DNA of 64,000 nucleotides from PFJX01 sp964466195 (GTDB lineage: Bacteria > Pseudomonadota > Gammaproteobacteria > Burkholderiales > Thiobacillaceae). How positions within the stretch are numbered: the stretch's first letter is position 1; the number at the start of each line of letters is the position of its first letter. Both the position numbers and the translations under genes were made by a program. The notes beneath the pieces were generated by a model. That model was not told the DNA's origin and made no database searches. It was given only the letters and a program-made list of their open reading frames with translations. Location of the stretch: positions 1 through 64,000 of the forward strand of contig CAYXMQ010000001.1 in the NCBI GenBank assembly GCA_964466195.1, written 5' to 3'. Of this stretch, positions 52,190 through 62,800 are shown piece after piece.

Positions 52190-52581
52190 CGGGATGGAAT
52201 CGCATGAATAGAAGCGTATTCACCTTTCTCCTGCTGTCGCCTGCACTGGTGCTGGCCAATGCCACGAGCGAACTCGATAGCCTGTTGGAGACGGCCAGAA
52301 TCGAGGGGCACGTCTCAGGCACGCTGGGTGGAGTGGTGGCCGCTCGGCTGCGTGGGATGGGGATCAACCAACCGGTCGAAGTGACCGTAAACCGGCTGTA
52401 CCGGCTGAGAGAGCCAGGCTGCGTGCGGCTCGGCGTGTCTTTCGATCAACGCAACGTGACACTTCCCGGCGAGACAGCACCGAAAGATCGGCATGCGGAA
52501 TTCGCCATGAACCGTTGCGCGGGTGGACGAGCACCGGCTTCCGAAGCGGGTGCCGAAGCCGTTACCAAGGGCCAGCCATGA
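52186..52581 (+). CDS. Small exported protein between TraN and TraF
   Basis: 131 residues (or 125 from the ATG at 52204) with a signal (SVFTFLLLSPALVLA) and a short soluble domain ending HAEFAMNRCAGG. No family recognised. It overlaps TraN and TraF by four bases each (ATGA), so it is an integral part of the operon. Probably periplasmic. Confidence 0.65.
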   Translation: MTGWNRMNRSVFTFLLLSPALVLANATSELDSLLETARIEGHVSGTLGGVVAARLRGMGINQPVEVTVNRLYRLREPGCVRLGVSFDQRNVTLPGETAPKDRHAEFAMNRCAGGRAPASEAGAEAVTKGQP

Positions 52582-53399
52582 ACGCCGCTGCCGTGCGCTG
52601 GCCCCTCGCTTGCCTGTTATCCGTGTTGTTCGCCAACGCCTGGGCCTCCCCGGACGGGAAAGCCGCAGCGCTGTGGTGGGAACAATCCATCTGGTCCGAC
52701 CCCGGCCGTACCTATCAGTGGTATCCGCCCGATCCCCCACCCAAGGATGTAGAGAAACCGCTTCCAGCAAACCCCAAACCCCAAGACATCCGTGACCTGA
52801 AGACCATCAAAGCGATCCGGGAAGAACTGGAGCGCCTCAAGGACGTGGCCGTCATGACGCCCACGCCCGATAACGTGCAACGCTTTCTGGACGCCCAACA
52901 AGTCGTCATGGACAAGAGCGCGGTGTTCGCCGATGTCGCCCGTCGGGTGGTGTGGGCGACACCCGGCCTGGACTATGGCTTGCGCCGACCGACCAACAAC
53001 GCGGCCATCCAGACCTGGAAGACGCAGCGCCAAGGCGACGAGCAGTCCGCTGTCGCTGCAGCCATGCGCACGCACGGCCTTTATTTCTTCTTGCGCGGCG
53101 ATTGCCCGTACTGCCATCAATTGGGGCCGGTGCTGAAGTACCTGGAGTCCGCTTATGGGCTGGAAGTCTTCCCGATCTCCCTGGACGGCGCCGGTGTGCC
53201 CGGCTATCCGATGCCTCGTCCCGATAACGGCATCGCCCAGCTGCTCGGGACGTCCACGGTGCCCGCGCTCTATCTGATGCCGCGCAATCCGGCTGCGGGC
53301 GATGTGCCGATCCCCATCGGCCAGGGCATGTTGTCGGCGGATGAGATCGTCAATCGAATCTACGTTCTGACCCAGACTCAGCCTGGGCAGGCTTTTTAG
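52578..53399 (+). CDS. traF: Transfer protein TraF (thioredoxin-like)
   Basis: 273 residues from the ATG at 52578. A signal (LACLLSVLFANAWA) precedes a TraF body with WWEQSIWSDPGRTYQWYPP and a thioredoxin-like domain with an intact CPYC at 176-179 (RGDCPYCHQ). F-plasmid TraF lacks this pair, while ICE and IncA/C versions often keep it. It probably works with DsbC on disulfides in the periplasm. Confidence 0.9.
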   Translation: MNAAAVRWPLACLLSVLFANAWASPDGKAAALWWEQSIWSDPGRTYQWYPPDPPPKDVEKPLPANPKPQDIRDLKTIKAIREELERLKDVAVMTPTPDNVQRFLDAQQVVMDKSAVFADVARRVVWATPGLDYGLRRPTNNAAIQTWKTQRQGDEQSAVAAAMRTHGLYFFLRGDCPYCHQLGPVLKYLESAYGLEVFPISLDGAGVPGYPMPRPDNGIAQLLGTSTVPALYLMPRNPAAGDVPIPIGQGMLSADEIVNRIYVLTQTQPGQAF

Positions 53400-53409
53400 G
53401 GAGATCGCC

Positions 53410-54870
53410 ATGCTGTACCCATGCCCAACGACAACGAGACTGAACCGGATCGTGGTCAGTTGCATGCTGACGCTGGGGTTTGCGGCCACACCTGTGGCGA
53501 CAGGCGGTGGCCTGGAGGATTTCTACAACTCAGTGTCCGCTTACAACAACGTCACCGGCCCCTCAGCCTATGAAGGGCAAACCATGAACATCTACACCGG
53601 CGGCAGCCTGTTCATGCGCACGCCCAGCCGCAACTACCAGTTGGTGTCGGCGGCGGCACCCTCGCTGCGCGGCGGCTGCGGCGGCATCGACGCCTTTGCC
53701 GGTTCGTTCTCCTTCATCAACGTCGACCAGTTCGTGGCCATGTTGCGCAACATCGGCCAGAACGCGCTGGGGCTTTTTTTCATGACCGCGCTCCAATCCA
53801 TGGCGCCGGACATCATGGAATCCATCAAGTACCTCAACAAGATCGCTCAGGACATCAACGCCATGGGCATCAATTCGTGTGAGGCGGCCAAAGGCCTGGT
53901 CGCCGCCAGCGGGGTCGAGAAATGGATGGAGGCGAACAAGGTCAATACCGGCCTGGGTGCCGCAGCCGCAGGCCTCTATGACGACTGGTCCAAAGTCAGA
54001 ACGACGATGTTCGGAGATAGCAAAGAAGCCTCCTTGAAGGCGGATGCGCTCAAGGCCACGCAACCGGAACTGGCCAATATCCTGGTTGAGGGCAACCTGG
54101 TCTGGCGCGCACTCAGTCGAGGCAACCTGCCCACCTACCTCAACGAGAAGGAGCGGCGCATGGTGATGTCGGCGCTGGGCGCGGTGGTGGTGCGCAAGAA
54201 CGCCGATGGAATCCCGGACCCGGGTTTCTACGAGCCGGTGATCAGCTTCAAGCGTCTACTGGGCAATGTCGATGGCAGCGACGAAGACGGCAAACCGCAG
54301 ATCTTCACCTGCACCGACGGCACCGGCGCCGACGAATGCACCGTCCTGGGCACCGAAGCGTTCGAGAGCGAGCCTTTCTCCAAACTGGCTTACGACCACA
54401 TGATCGGCATTTTCGAGAAGATCAGGGACCGGGGCCCGGCGCTCACCGCCGGCGAGATCGACTTCATCAATGCCACCAGCGTGCCGGTCTACAAAATCCT
54501 GGCCAGCGCCGCCTCGCTACCCACCGAATCGGTGGCTCACGAACAGATCGTGAAGAATGCCGATGTGATCGGCGCGGAACTGGCCGCCACCTTCATGCTG
54601 AAGGCGCTGGACGAAGTGGAGAAAGCACTGGAGAACCGTTCCAAGGTAGCCGCCGAGGCGGAGGCCCAGGAACTCAAGGTGCTCATCGATAAGGCCCGCG
54701 ACTGGCGCCGCAACATCTACAGCGAGAAGGCGGTGCTCACGGCCAAGGCCAGCGGCATCTACAACCTGATGGCGGAAATCCAGTTCCTGGAGAAGTCCAT
54801 GTTCGGCAACCTGTCCGAAGGCGTGGCCGCCAACCTGCGCTTCGCCCACGCCATGCGCAAGGTGCGGTAA
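53410..54870 (+). CDS. traH: Transfer protein TraH
   Basis: 486 residues with a signal-like start (IVVSCMLTLGFAATPVATG). The body has NVTGPSAYEGQTMNIYTGGS, SLRGGCGGIDAFAGSFSFI and FVAMLRNIGQNALGLFFMTAL, diagnostic of TraH, and a C-terminal coiled stretch. TraH is an outer-membrane-associated pilus assembly factor. It starts ten bases after TraF. Confidence 0.93.
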   Translation: MLYPCPTTTRLNRIVVSCMLTLGFAATPVATGGGLEDFYNSVSAYNNVTGPSAYEGQTMNIYTGGSLFMRTPSRNYQLVSAAAPSLRGGCGGIDAFAGSFSFINVDQFVAMLRNIGQNALGLFFMTALQSMAPDIMESIKYLNKIAQDINAMGINSCEAAKGLVAASGVEKWMEANKVNTGLGAAAAGLYDDWSKVRTTMFGDSKEASLKADALKATQPELANILVEGNLVWRALSRGNLPTYLNEKERRMVMSALGAVVVRKNADGIPDPGFYEPVISFKRLLGNVDGSDEDGKPQIFTCTDGTGADECTVLGTEAFESEPFSKLAYDHMIGIFEKIRDRGPALTAGEIDFINATSVPVYKILASAASLPTESVAHEQIVKNADVIGAELAATFMLKALDEVEKALENRSKVAAEAEAQELKVLIDKARDWRRNIYSEKAVLTAKASGIYNLMAEIQFLEKSMFGNLSEGVAANLRFAHAMRKVR

Positions 54871-54879
54871 AGGCTGGTC

Positions 54880-57800
54880 ATGTGGGAGGTCTATGCCTAC
54901 TGGAACGCCGAGCAACTGGAGGCCATCTTCAACGGTGTCGCCGCCATCGCCAGCGCTGACGCCTATGCCACCCTGATCTTCACCCTGGTTCTGCTGGGTT
55001 TCATCATCGTGATGGGCACCGCCGTTGCGCGACTGCGGGCGGAGGAACCCATGGTCTGGATCTTCTTCCTGACTTTCTTCTACGGCGTGCTTTTACTACC
55101 CAAGGATGATGTAGCGATCATCGACCGCACCGCCACCGCCGGCGCCCCCAGAGTAGTGGCCAACGTGCCCCTGGGCCTGGCCTTCTTCGCTTCCACCACC
55201 AGCAAGGTTGGCGACTGGCTGACCCGGACCTTCGAGACGGTGTTCGCGCTGCCCGTCGAGGTGCGCTTCACCGGTAACGGCATGCTGTTCGGTAGCCGCA
55301 TCATCCAGGGGGCCATGGCCTCGCACCTGCTCGACGTCCGTTTCAACAACGACCTCATGGAGTATGTGAAGTCCTGCGTCGCGCCCGATCTGCTGACCGG
55401 TTACAAGAGCCTGGAAGACCTGATGAAGACGGAGGATATCTGGAGCAACCTGGGCGACACCAACCCCGCCCGAGCGGTATGGCTCGACGGCACCACGCTG
55501 ACCTGCCCGGATGGCTATACCAACCTGAATACCCGTCTGCCCGCCGCCCTGGATGACGCCCATCTCAACATGGCACGGCTGATCAATCCCAATGCGGCCA
55601 TGACCGCGACTCCAGCTGCCCTCAACGGGTTGTTGGCCGCGCAGATTCCGGCAGCGGCCGACGTCCTGATGCGTGTCTCCACCGCAAATTCCTTCGATTT
55701 CGTGCGCCAGGCCATCATGGTCAACTTCTGGCGTGATGCGCCCGGGTCACTCGCCGCCGCAGTTGAAAACACCTCGGCCGCGCAATTGGCGATCGCCCAA
55801 AGTCAGGCCCAGGCCTCGGCCAACTCGGCCTACCTGACCATGGCGGCGGTGGCCGAAGGGGCGTTGCCCAAAATCCGCAACGTGGTGCAGATCATCATCA
55901 TCGCCATCTTCCCCATTGTGCTCATCCTGGTGCTGATGGCGGGCCACAAGGGCGGCATCGTGCTCAAGTCCTACGTCATGGCGATGTTCTGGATCGAGCT
56001 ATGGCCCGTGCTGTATGCGGTCACCTCCTACGTTGCCCATCTGGCCGCCGCACCTGGCGTCGCCTCGGGACTCATCGGCGGTCTGGCCGGGGCGGCGACT
56101 GGACCCGGACTGTCCCTCCTGAACAGCATCAACATCGAGGACACACTGCTGCGAGACGAGGCAGTGGCCGGCATGTTCTCTCTACTGATTCCGGTAATGG
56201 CTTACGCCATCCTCAAGGGCGGCGAGGTGGCCATGTCGGGCCTGGCCAGCCAGTTGATGGCGCCCGCCGCCGCAGCCGCGCAGAAGGCGGGCAGCGAGGC
56301 CGGTCTGGGCAACCTCGGCATGGGCAACGTGCGCTACGACACCTTCGCCGCGCGCACCACCTCGGCGAACAGCTGGAGCACCCGCCCCAGCATCGATAGC
56401 GGGGCTGACGGCGGATACCGGCATACCGATTCGAGCCTGCGCGAATCCACCAAAGCCACTGGCGCGGTTCGACAGGACGCGGACACCCTCGCGGCCGGCA
56501 CGCCGGTGATCCAGGCCACGCCTACCAGCCTGGGCGGTGTCCTGTCCGCCGGCACCAGCACGAACGCGGGGAACAGCACACGTAGCGAACATGGAGCTAC
56601 AGCAGGACAGGTTTACGGGGGCAGCGTCACCAAGGCCGACGGCAGCCATTACAGCGAATCCGACAGCGCCCGCTTCATGCGGGAATTGTCGCAGGCGGTT
56701 AACCGGGACTGGCAGACCCGTTCCGGGTATGGGCAGAGCTGGGGGGCGGGGAGTCAGGGGCAGGCAGCGGTGGAAACGAAAGCTGAGGAATTAACCAGGC
56801 AGGCGGAAAAAGGACAAGTCACAAGCAGGGCTGGTTTCGATGCCCAAACTGGAACAGTTGGCAGTCAAAGTCAGACCCACAACCCCAACCTGGCGACGAA
56901 ACCGGGCAGCGTCATTCCCGCTTCAACAACGGGACTCCCCACCGGCCTGCAGGCCGAACCGGTTACCAGCGTGGGCAATAGAGGCAGTTTTGGTCCGAAG
57001 GCCGGCGTCAGCATCGATGCCGCTGGTGTGGCGGAGCTGGCCTACACGGCAGCCACGGGAGCCAGCAATCGGCACGGACTCAACCGGGAACAGGCGGCCG
57101 AGGTACTGCGTCAGGCATCTCGCTCGGTATCCGCCCAGTCCAGCGATCGTGGCGTGAAGGCGGCGGCGGAAGATTTCACCACGCGACTGGACCGGGGTTT
57201 CACAGTGCAGGAGGCCCGCAGCACGGAGGCCGCATTACGGAATACCGCCACCGAAGGGCGCGAGCTATCCCGCTCCGCCCAAAACCAGGGGCGCCACGAT
57301 CTGGATACCTGGGTGCAGGCCTACGCCGCCGGCCAGGGTATCGGCGCTATGGCGCTCGCCGATATTCGCCAGACCGATCCGGTCCGTTTCCGTGGACTTG
57401 TTGAGGCAGCTCACACTGCCTGGGCAGCGAGCGGCGAGGGTCAATCACAAATCACGCAAGGGGGTTCTATCGCCCCGCCGCGTGCCGCCGACGACGTGTT
57501 CAGTCAGGGGATCTCAGATCGCAACCAGCTTCTGACGGAGGGAGGATCTGAGCTGGATACGCGCCACGCAGCCCACGAGCAATATCTGAATGGCCAGCAA
57601 GCCGCTGCCCCAAGGTCTACGCCCAATCTCAAGCCTGTCATCGGCCAGGTGAGTGCTGACGAGCAGGCAGCCTTCAGGCAATACCAATCCAGCGAAGCCG
57701 GGCAGAAGTACCAAGCCGGCGTAGCACTCTTGGCCAGCCAGGCAGTGCGAGACGAACATGGACCGTTGGCGCCACTGCGGACAGCCCTGGGCATCATGGC

Positions 57801-57972
57801 ACCCAAGAGTCCAGAGGAGGTGATGGAACGTATCCATCATGTTGCCGCTGCCGACCCCACCGTCCGCGACCAGATCGAGCACCTGGGCGGTTCACAGCAG
57901 CCGACTGAACGTCAGATCAAGGGGGCGGCGGAGTTTGTCGAGTCACGGGCAAAAGTAATGGAGCGGGAGTAA
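54880..57972 (+). CDS. traG: Transfer protein TraG, mating-pair stabilisation
   Basis: 1030 residues. The N-terminal half spans the inner membrane several times (TLIFTLVLLGFIIVMGTAV, IVQIIIIAIFPIVLILVLMA region, then MFSLLIPVMAYAILKGGE) and carries the TraG_N domain. The C-terminal 500 residues are long, polar and Gln/Ser/Ala-rich, reaching into the periplasm. TraG acts in pilus assembly, mating-pair stability and, in SXT, entry exclusion. It ends five bases before a convergent gene, with no terminator between. Confidence 0.93.
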   Translation: MWEVYAYWNAEQLEAIFNGVAAIASADAYATLIFTLVLLGFIIVMGTAVARLRAEEPMVWIFFLTFFYGVLLLPKDDVAIIDRTATAGAPRVVANVPLGLAFFASTTSKVGDWLTRTFETVFALPVEVRFTGNGMLFGSRIIQGAMASHLLDVRFNNDLMEYVKSCVAPDLLTGYKSLEDLMKTEDIWSNLGDTNPARAVWLDGTTLTCPDGYTNLNTRLPAALDDAHLNMARLINPNAAMTATPAALNGLLAAQIPAAADVLMRVSTANSFDFVRQAIMVNFWRDAPGSLAAAVENTSAAQLAIAQSQAQASANSAYLTMAAVAEGALPKIRNVVQIIIIAIFPIVLILVLMAGHKGGIVLKSYVMAMFWIELWPVLYAVTSYVAHLAAAPGVASGLIGGLAGAATGPGLSLLNSINIEDTLLRDEAVAGMFSLLIPVMAYAILKGGEVAMSGLASQLMAPAAAAAQKAGSEAGLGNLGMGNVRYDTFAARTTSANSWSTRPSIDSGADGGYRHTDSSLRESTKATGAVRQDADTLAAGTPVIQATPTSLGGVLSAGTSTNAGNSTRSEHGATAGQVYGGSVTKADGSHYSESDSARFMRELSQAVNRDWQTRSGYGQSWGAGSQGQAAVETKAEELTRQAEKGQVTSRAGFDAQTGTVGSQSQTHNPNLATKPGSVIPASTTGLPTGLQAEPVTSVGNRGSFGPKAGVSIDAAGVAELAYTAATGASNRHGLNREQAAEVLRQASRSVSAQSSDRGVKAAAEDFTTRLDRGFTVQEARSTEAALRNTATEGRELSRSAQNQGRHDLDTWVQAYAAGQGIGAMALADIRQTDPVRFRGLVEAAHTAWAASGEGQSQITQGGSIAPPRAADDVFSQGISDRNQLLTEGGSELDTRHAAHEQYLNGQQAAAPRSTPNLKPVIGQVSADEQAAFRQYQSSEAGQKYQAGVALLASQAVRDEHGPLAPLRTALGIMAPKSPEEVMERIHHVAAADPTVRDQIEHLGGSQQPTERQIKGAAEFVESRAKVMERE

Positions 57973-57977
57973 CTGCG

Positions 57978-58388
57978 TCAGTCGTTACGATGCCAAGCGT
58001 TGTTAATCGATGTGGCATAGGTCGGATTCCAATATGGATCATCGTCAGTATTCCGATTCTCGCGACCGAATATCCAAAGATCTTCCGATTCGTCATCACC
58101 ACCCGTCGTCAGCGTGTGAACGGGTGCGCTTTGATGCATTGAATGAAACCGCAAGGCTGAATCAAACAAAAACTTCCGCACCACCCAGGCCAGCAGAATG
58201 CCGCCACCCGCCATCCAGCCCAACCAGGTGAAAAGTGCTTCGGTCTCGTCACCGATATAGCCATGGGGCCGCAGCCCGTTGAGGACGTAGATGGTTACGA
58301 CGGCAGTCCAGGCGCCCGCTACCAGGATCGGCAGCATCCAGCGGCGACGAAATACCTGGCCAATTGCATTCATCCGATCAGTTTTCAT
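57978..58388 (-). CDS. Small inner-membrane protein next to TraG
   Basis: 136 residues from the ATG at 58388 (GGAG six bases upstream; an ATG at 58394 is alternative). Two membrane segments (MLPILVAGAWTAVVTIYVL and FTWLGWMAGGGILLAWVV), then a polar tail. No family recognised. It is second in a two-gene minus-strand unit facing TraG. By place it might be an entry-exclusion protein, which in SXT sits just after TraG, but sequence alone does not show it. Confidence 0.6.
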   Translation of the reverse strand: MKTDRMNAIGQVFRRRWMLPILVAGAWTAVVTIYVLNGLRPHGYIGDETEALFTWLGWMAGGGILLAWVVRKFLFDSALRFHSMHQSAPVHTLTTGGDDESEDLWIFGRENRNTDDDPYWNPTYATSINNAWHRND

Positions 58389-58400
58389 GTCCATCTCCAG

Positions 58401-58694
58401 CTACGGCTTTGGCCGCTCGAAAATGCCTATCCACGGGTTGGTATAAGACCCATTGGGAAGCACCTGAATCAGACGCCAGCCCTGCTCGTAGAGGCGAGCC
58501 AAGGAAGCCTCCCCATGCTTGCCGCAGATTAATGTGCTGTCGGCCAGAACTGGGGGCAGATTCTTGGGTTGCCGGAGCATGTCCGTAGGCGAGAACAGAC
58601 AGGCGGCAACTTCCATAGGCGCATTGTTCGCGTAGGCCGTCGGCATCAAGCCAAGGCCGGTCGTAATCATCAGAAACGCCCAATACCACTTCAT
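58401..58694 (-). CDS. Small exported protein next to TraG
   Basis: 97 residues from the ATG at 58694, with AAGGGAG at a good distance; another ATG lies two codons upstream. A signal (AFLMITTGLGLMPTAYA) precedes a short periplasmic protein with two cysteines (ACLFSPTDML and LICGKHGE) and a C-terminal NPWIGIFERPKP. No family recognised. It leads the two-gene unit. Confidence 0.6.
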   Translation of the reverse strand: MKWYWAFLMITTGLGLMPTAYANNAPMEVAACLFSPTDMLRQPKNLPPVLADSTLICGKHGEASLARLYEQGWRLIQVLPNGSYTNPWIGIFERPKP

Positions 58695-58700
58695 TTCCAT

Positions 58701-58964
58701 CTCCCTTTTATTTTGATGTCACTCGTTGTCGAGATTGTCGGAAGTCAGCGTATGGATTGCAAGACCTTGCCGCTCCACAAATCATGGTTTCAATGTAGAT
58801 GCCCCGCCGCGCCACAGCACTTCAAAAAGGCAGGCGAGACACTACCCATGCCGCAATGAATGGAAAAATCATAACCATATGTTTTAAAAGAATATTTAAA
58901 AATTCAGGCCGATTAAAAGGACGCTTCTTCCAACTGGTGGACTCCTCCAGTTAGAATCGCGACC
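58701..58964. other. Intergenic region before the Ssp-like module
   Basis: About 260 bases, AT-rich near 58860-58910, which should hold the promoter of the Ssp-like operon and that of the minus-strand pair. I see no gene here; in particular no cysteine desulfurase. Confidence 0.45.
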
Positions 58965-59897
58965 ATGGCAAAATCGACATCAAAGGACGCTGTCCCCGCC
59001 CATTTTTCGGGACACGAGACCTTTCCTCTGCGGCAGATGTGGCTGAAAAAGGCCTTCGACCAATCGCGCGCCGATTGGCAGATCCCGAAGTCGACCTTCA
59101 CCGACGAAGCCGCGATTGCCGAATTCGGGGTCGGGAAGAACATGGTCGCGTCGATCAAGCATTGGGCGTTGGCTTGTGACCTGATGCGCACGAGCGACGA
59201 CGGCTCCGGAAGCTACGTCGTCACCGAACTCGCGCGTGATATCTTTGACGACGAGGGCTTAGATCCCTACTCAGAGAGTCCCACGACGGCTTGGCTCGCC
59301 CATTGGCGTCTCGCCGGACTTGGCAGCCGTGCAACGACTTGGTATTGGTTGTTCAATCGGGTCAGTTTGCCTACATTCTCTCGCGACGAGCTTGAAGGGC
59401 CCCTCGCCGACTTCGCGCTCGAACTCGACCCCAAAAAAAGGAGGTTATCGTCCTCCACAATTTCCCGAGACATCGAAACATGTCTTCGCAGCTACGCTCC
59501 GCGGTCGGCCGGTGGCTCGCCCGAGGATTATGCTGAGCCGATGCTCGGGGAACTTGGCCTGATCGGGGAGCAAAGAAAAGGGCACTACTCATTCAGAAGG
59601 GGGCCTAAGGTCACGCTAAGCGACGGAATGTTCGCCTTTGCGCTACTCGACTATTGGTCGAAGGCAGCGCTTAGCCTCTCATCGATGGCCTTTGAAACGG
59701 TCGCATACGGCGACGGATCGCCCGGGCGGGTCTTCAAACTCGACGAGGATTCTGTGGCCGAACGGTTGGTTACCCTCGAGGAAATCACGAGCGGGGCGCT
59801 GTCATGGACGGATACTGCCGGACTGCGGCAAGTACATCGTCGCAATTTCGACGAAACCGCGATGTCGCGAGCGCTCCTGGCAAGAGCCTATGACTGA
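58965..59897 (+). CDS. sspB: DUF4007 protein, SspB-like
   Basis: 310 residues with the DUF4007 pattern: HFSGHETFPLRQMWLKKAF at the start, FGVGKNMVASIKHWALACD and later RGPKVTLSDGMFAFALLDYW. DUF4007 proteins are part of Ssp DNA phosphorothioation systems, where SspB nicks DNA for sulfur insertion. It overlaps the ATPase gene by eight bases and is followed by a PAPS reductase-like gene, the SspB-SspC-SspD order. Naming is by family and context. Confidence 0.8.
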   Translation: MAKSTSKDAVPAHFSGHETFPLRQMWLKKAFDQSRADWQIPKSTFTDEAAIAEFGVGKNMVASIKHWALACDLMRTSDDGSGSYVVTELARDIFDDEGLDPYSESPTTAWLAHWRLAGLGSRATTWYWLFNRVSLPTFSRDELEGPLADFALELDPKKRRLSSSTISRDIETCLRSYAPRSAGGSPEDYAEPMLGELGLIGEQRKGHYSFRRGPKVTLSDGMFAFALLDYWSKAALSLSSMAFETVAYGDGSPGRVFKLDEDSVAERLVTLEEITSGALSWTDTAGLRQVHRRNFDETAMSRALLARAYD

Positions 59898-62800
59898 ACA
59901 CTCCGGCAAGCTCCTTTCCGAGATCGTCGGTGTCGCGCGGCACTATCAACGCTCGATCCGAGTCGACGCGGACTATGGACGCGAAGACGCGCTTGATGGC
60001 TACGTCTGCCATCCTACGGCTTCTGCGCTCGTCGAGAGCATGTCGCGGCAAATCGCCGAGAGCAACCAACGCGCCTTCACCTGGACGGGTCCGTATGGAG
60101 GCGGAAAGTCATCTCTCGCTGTGACGCTTGCCTCAGCTGTCTGTCCCGACAAAAAACTACGGGCGAAGGCTCGGAGTCTGCTTCAGATTAACGATCACCC
60201 ATTGTTCGACAAAGCATTCCCCATGCGGCGCGGATGGCTGGTGGTTCCGGTCGTCGGAAAACGCGCGGGCGTAGCTCAGGAAATCCATAAGGCCTTGCGT
60301 GCCGCGCGAAGACTCCCACCGGACGCGCGTAAACCTGCGGCCGCCTCGTTAATATCGGATCTGTGCTCGGCAGCCCGCGAGGAGAACCTCGAAGGTACGC
60401 TGCTGATCATCGACGAACTCGGCAAATTTCTGGAAGCTTCCGCCCTCGGATACGGCGACGACATTTATTTCTTCCAAGAGCTCGCGGAGGCGGCCCGGAT
60501 GGACGGTCGAGTCGTCGTCGTGGGCGTCCTGCACCAATCGTTTGGACAATATGCGGCCCGGCTTGGGGTCGACACACGCGAGGACTGGGCAAAGATTCAG
60601 GGTCGCTATTCGGATGTCCCCTTGGTCGCCGCCGGTAACGAGGTCGTCGGTCTGATCGCCCGTGCGATTGAGGCGCGGGAGCGCCCTTCGTGGGTGTTGG
60701 GCATCGCACAGAGCGTCGCAGAGGCTATACGCTCGCGGCGCCCGTCGGTCAGCTCTGACATTGAGGAATCACTCGCCGCATGTTGGCCGCTGCACCCCGC
60801 CATGGCGGCTCTTCTCGGCTCGGCCTCGAAGCGGCAGTTTGGTCAGAACGAGCGCAGTGTATTTGGCTTTTTGTCCTCGGCTGAGCCCCACGGTTTCCGC
60901 TCCTTTTTGGAGACCACTCGGGTCGAGGAAGCGGCTTGGTATCGTCCCGACCACTTCTTCGACTACCTACAGTCCAACCTGGAGCCGGCGATACTCGCGT
61001 CGCCTGACGGCCACCGATGGGCTCAGGCGGTCGATGCTGTGAACCGTGCTGAGGCGAAGTCCGGCGACGCGCTTATCGTTTCTCTCATCAAGTGCGTCGC
61101 TGTGATTGATCTGTTCAAGAACGGATCGGGGCTGGCTGCGGAGCCGGTCGTCCTTCGTGCCGTGTTCGCGGGAACCGCACCCGATCGCGTTGATGCGGCT
61201 CTCGCAGACCTGGCGCGGTGGCGGGTCGCTCTTTTCAAGAAACATGCCGGTGCTTGGTCCATATTCGAGGGCAGCGACTTCGATATCGAGTCAGCAGTAG
61301 CCCAGGCTAGGGCTACTGCTTCTGGCACCGACTTCAAGCAGCTCTCGAAGCTCGCCGATCCCTATCCGGTGATCGCCAAACGGCACTATCACGAGACCGG
61401 AACATTCCGTTGGCTCAATGTTGCACTTTGTTCGCTCGACGAAATCGGTCGGGAGACGGAGGCTTTTAAGCCATCGAAGGGAGAGTTCGGGTTGTTCCTC
61501 CTTGCTCTCCCGGGGCGCGGAACAACCGAGGAATCGGCACTGCGACGGTGTGCGGAGTGCTCCCGGATGAATCCTTGGCCGGTCGTCGTCGGATTGCCGC
61601 GCAACCACGCCAGGATTGAGGAGCTAGGTGCCAACCTACTTGCTTTGCAGACAGTGCAGACGCGCCCCGAACTTGAAGGCGACTCTGTAGGGCGTCGAGA
61701 AGTTCAAGCCCGGACAGCCACCGTCCGCTCCGAACTTGAGGAACAACTCTCAGCCGCGCTAGTGAACGCCCAATGGTTTGCCGGTGATATGGAAATCGAA
61801 TCGGGCGGCAAGCTTGCCCGAATCGCGTCTTCTCTGGCTGACGCTGTCTATCCGGACGCCCCAGGAATATGGAGCGAGTTGGTAAATCGTGAAGGGCTGT
61901 CGAGCAATAGCGTGAAGGCGCGGCGCGATTTGCTGCACGCAATGATCGATCGCGAAAACGAGCCGCATCTGGGCATCTCTGGTTTCCCCGCCGAACGGGG
62001 CCTATACGAAACTCTATTGGTAAGAGCTGGTTTGCATGCCAAGGAGGACGACGGCCATTGGCGCTTCCTTCCTCCAAACCAAGAGATTGGCGCCTCGTTC
62101 AAACCGCTTTGGGAAGCCACGCGGAAACTATTCTCCGACCCCTCGGTGCGCGTAGGAGCCGACGAGATCGGCAGGTTATGGACTGCCCCACCGTTCGGCC
62201 TCCGCTCGGGGGTCGCTCCGGTAGTTTTTTTTGCATTCGTGATGGCGTACAAGGGCAACATTGCCCTCTACAAAGACGGAATATTCGTCCCACGAGTTAC
62301 GGACGCGGACGTCGACGAATATTTGCAAAACTACGCCCGCTTTTCCTTGCGTTGGGTGACCATCGACGAGCAGAAACTGAAGATTCTCGACGGCATTTCG
62401 GAGATCCTTCATTCGGTTGGCGCGAAATCGGTTGCACGGGATCCATTGGAGGCCGCCCGGGGCCTGGTGGCTCTTGCTTACGAATTGCCCGCATGGACAC
62501 AGAAAACTGCGACGCTTACTCCGCTGACCCGGTCTATCCGCGACACGCTGATCAAGGCGAGCGATCCCCATAAGGTTCTGTTCGTCGATCTGGTTGCTTT
62601 GTTGAGCACGACGGAAGCGGACGAATACGTGGAGGCTTTGCGTGTTCCAATTTCTGAGCTCGCTAGCGCCTACGAGGCGATGCTTCGCCGTGTCGAAGCG
62701 ACGATGCTCGAGGCACTAGACGCCGAGACCGAAGATCATGAAGGGTTACGCCGGCGTGCAGAAGCCGTCGCAGGCGTCACTGGAGACTTAAGGCAAGATG

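Noticed and set aside
57960..57990. Terminator between TraG and the convergent gene
   Set aside because: The gap is only five bases and no hairpin with a T tract is present.
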